Of a DNA stretch of 7,940 nucleotides, positions 6,568 to 7,940 are shown piece by piece. The stretch is taken from contig SFXD01000088.1 of assembly GCA_004559785.1 (NCBI GenBank), forward strand, positions 1 to 7,940, written 5' to 3'. The notes beneath the pieces were generated by a model. The model searched no databases and was not told the origin of the DNA. It worked only from the letters and a program-made list of their open reading frames with translations. The translations under genes and the position numbers were made by a program. Numbering within the stretch: the stretch's first letter is position 1; every line of letters starts with the position of its first letter. Origin of the DNA: a bacterium (GTDB taxonomy: Bacteria; Bacteroidota; Bacteroidia; Bacteroidales; Bacteroidaceae).

Positions 6568-7635
6568 ATGAATAAGAACGTCCAGAATAATAGCGAATCC
6601 CTAACTTGTCCAGCGTGCGGATCCCACAATATCCAGACTGAGGGATTGCTTCATGTATGCCTTGATTGCGGAAACAAGTGGGAAGACACTCCCGATGGTG
6701 ATTTGGGCGAAATGGTCATCTACCAGTCGGACGAGGGAGTAAGGCTTGATGTGCGACTTGAAAGCAATACTGTATGGCTGAATATCGAGCAGATAGCCCA
6801 ATTGTTCAATAAGGGAAGGACGACAATAAGCGGCCATATTTCCAATATTTTCAAAGAAGGTGAATTGGACGAGCAAGTGGTATGTCGGAATTACCGACAT
6901 ACCACTCAACATGGTGCTATAGAAGGGAAAACGCAGTCTAAGGAGGTGAAGTATTACAACCTTGATGTCATTATCTCTGTTGGCTATCGTGTCAAATCAA
7001 TTCAAGGCACGCGCTTCCGGCAGTGGGCTACGCAACGGCTGCATGAGTATATCGTAAAAGGATTCACCATGGATGACGAACGGCTGAAAAACCTTGGCGG
7101 CGGCAGTTATTGGAAGGAACTGCTCGACCGTATCAGGGACATCCGCTCGTCGGAAAAGGTGCTTTATCGTCAGGTGCTTGATGTCTATGCCACCAGCGTT
7201 GACTATGACCCTCGTACAGAAGCCTCCCGCTTGTTCTTCAAGATTGTCCAGAACAAGTTGCATTATGCTGCACATGGTCATACCGCCGCCGAGGTCATTT
7301 ACGAACGTGCCGATGCCGACAAACCGTTTATGGGACTGACGTCCTTCAAGGGAGAACTGCCTTGCCTGAATAACATAAAGATAGCCAAGAACTATCTGAA
7401 TGAGAAAGAGATTAAGGTTCTCAATAATATCGTCTCTGGATATTTTGACTTTGCGGAAATCATGGCATTGGAGCATAAGCCGGTCTATATGATGGACTAT
7501 GTAAAGCAACTTGATTCCATCCTGATGTCAACGGGTCGCCCCTTGCTTCAAGGAACAGGTTGTGTCAGTCATGAGGAAGCCATGGAGAAGGCACTGGAAC
7601 TGATCAAGTCTGCCAAAAAGCCCATGATCATGTAA
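6568..7635 (+). CDS. Zinc ribbon fused to RhuM-family protein, C-terminus probably cut
   Basis: The 355-residue frame begins with a short zinc ribbon: C14-P-A-C17-G and C31-L-D-C34-G followed by KWED. This is a four-cysteine pattern seen in nucleic-acid-binding ribbons. A RhuM domain follows from about residue 47 (GEMVIYQSDEG): winged-helix-like L71-I94 (WLNIEQIAQLFNKGRTTISGHI), YNLDVIISVGYRVKS (130-144), FRQWATQRLHEYIVKGFTMDDERLK (150-174), LLDRIRDIRSSEKV, HGHTAAEVIYERADADKPFMGLT and IAKNYLNEKE. It is clearly paralogous to the preceding gene, but the two have diverged and the N-terminal domains are unrelated. After about residue 347 (EKALELIKS) the family resemblance stops. The last residues (AKKPMIM) are encoded by DNA that reads as an ABC permease on the other strand. 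About 15-25 native residues are probably missing, so function is uncertain. The ATG at 6568 is the start; no clear Shine-Dalgarno precedes it. Confidence 0.85.
   Translation: MNKNVQNNSESLTCPACGSHNIQTEGLLHVCLDCGNKWEDTPDGDLGEMVIYQSDEGVRLDVRLESNTVWLNIEQIAQLFNKGRTTISGHISNIFKEGELDEQVVCRNYRHTTQHGAIEGKTQSKEVKYYNLDVIISVGYRVKSIQGTRFRQWATQRLHEYIVKGFTMDDERLKNLGGGSYWKELLDRIRDIRSSEKVLYRQVLDVYATSVDYDPRTEASRLFFKIVQNKLHYAAHGHTAAEVIYERADADKPFMGLTSFKGELPCLNNIKIAKNYLNEKEIKVLNNIVSGYFDFAEIMALEHKPVYMMDYVKQLDSILMSTGRPLLQGTGCVSHEEAMEKALELIKSAKKPMIM
6876..6906. repeat. Perfect 13-base inverted repeat inside the second RhuM gene
   Basis: AGTGGTATGTCGG (6876-6888) and CCGACATACCACT (6894-6906) are exact reverse complements with a 5-base spacer AATTA. 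They lie within codons for residues about 103-113 (QVVCRNYRHTT). This is the segment between the winged-helix-like part and the YNLD motif, where the two paralogues differ in length and sequence. It could form a strong mRNA hairpin or serve as a recombination or protein-binding site. Chance occurrence of a perfect 13-base arm pair at this spacing is unlikely in a window of this size. Confidence 0.5.
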
Positions 7636-7940
7636 ACCATTAACTTAATATTTTTAACATTGATACCGGAAACCTCTGCTGCGCTCGGGTTGCTTCCTAC
7701 TGCGTAAATCTTACGGCCTGTTCTTGTCCACTTCATAAAGAAGAAGAAAATCACATAACAGACAATGATCACCCAGATAACGGCGTTGATTCCCAGAACC
7801 TTGGTCGTTGCAAAGTTCTTGAAGCTGCCAAGTGCTGCTGCGCCTGCCCAGTCACCGCCATTGGATACAAGATATCCCATGGCACGGAATACATACATAA
7901 AGCCCATTGTTGCGATGATCGGAGGTACATCTGCTCTGGA
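7569..7940 (-). CDS. RbsC-type sugar ABC transporter permease, partial and 3'-truncated
   Basis: The frame is open to the right edge, so the N-terminal part lies outside the window. From the edge it reads SRADVPPIIATMGFMYVFRAMGYLVSNGG. It continues through a membrane segment (INAVIWVIIVCYVIFFFFMKW) to the family hallmark TRTGRKIYAVGSNPSAAEVSGINVKNIKLMVYMIMGFLA. This is the central part of a ribose/xylose-type (RbsC, XylH) inner-membrane permease that works with a sugar-binding protein and an ATPase. Homology ends at about 7611. The remaining codons (DLISSSAFSMASS) are antisense to the RhuM gene and not permease-like, so roughly 75 C-terminal residues, including the last membrane helices, are missing. 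The fragment would not be functional. Such permeases are frequent in Firmicutes and rare in Bacteroidales, suggesting foreign DNA or a chimeric assembly. Confidence 0.75.
   Translation of the reverse strand, partial: SRADVPPIIATMGFMYVFRAMGYLVSNGGDWAGAAALGSFKNFATTKVLGINAVIWVIIVCYVIFFFFMKWTRTGRKIYAVGSNPSAAEVSGINVKNIKLMVYMIMGFLADLISSSAFSMASS

Overview
The window looks like chromosome of a gut- or rumen-type Bacteroidales bacterium, probably Prevotella-like. Three things support this: uvrB is typical of that group; the adjacent secreted metalloprotease belongs to a DUF5118/DUF5117/Met-zincin family common in Bacteroidetes; and TAnnTTTG-type '-7' promoter boxes precede the genes, with at most weak Shine-Dalgarno sequences. 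The genus is an inference. No rRNA, tRNA, CRISPR array or complete insertion sequence was seen.

Left part (1-4567): ordinary chromosome. uvrB (nucleotide excision repair) is on the minus strand and is divergent from a 794-residue exported zinc metalloprotease on the plus strand. About 120 bases separate them and carry one candidate -7 box for each direction.

Middle (4568-4975): a 408-base gene-free stretch. It holds a 187-base segment bounded by 16-base inverted repeats with one mismatch (MITE-like), short direct repeats, a candidate -7 box, and a motif that recurs before the second RhuM gene.

Right part (4976-7635): an accessory-looking pair of tandem paralogues of the RhuM family. The first has a DinD-like N-terminal domain fused to RhuM. 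The second has a four-cysteine zinc ribbon fused to RhuM. Each has its own leader region, and both leaders share a 12-base core motif. The second leader also has two strong dyads that look like operators. A perfect 13-base inverted repeat lies inside the second RhuM gene, in the segment where the two paralogues differ most.

Far right (about 7610-7940): on the minus strand, the middle of an RbsC-type sugar ABC transporter permease enters from beyond the window edge. It loses homology exactly where the C-terminus of the second RhuM protein stops looking like its family. Both genes are therefore cut at one breakpoint near 7597-7614. The junction is a rearrangement or an assembly chimera, and the permease looks more like a Firmicutes gene than a Bacteroidales one. 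The most interesting material is the two-headed RhuM pair with its operators, but the right-hand junction must be validated before the neighbourhood is interpreted.
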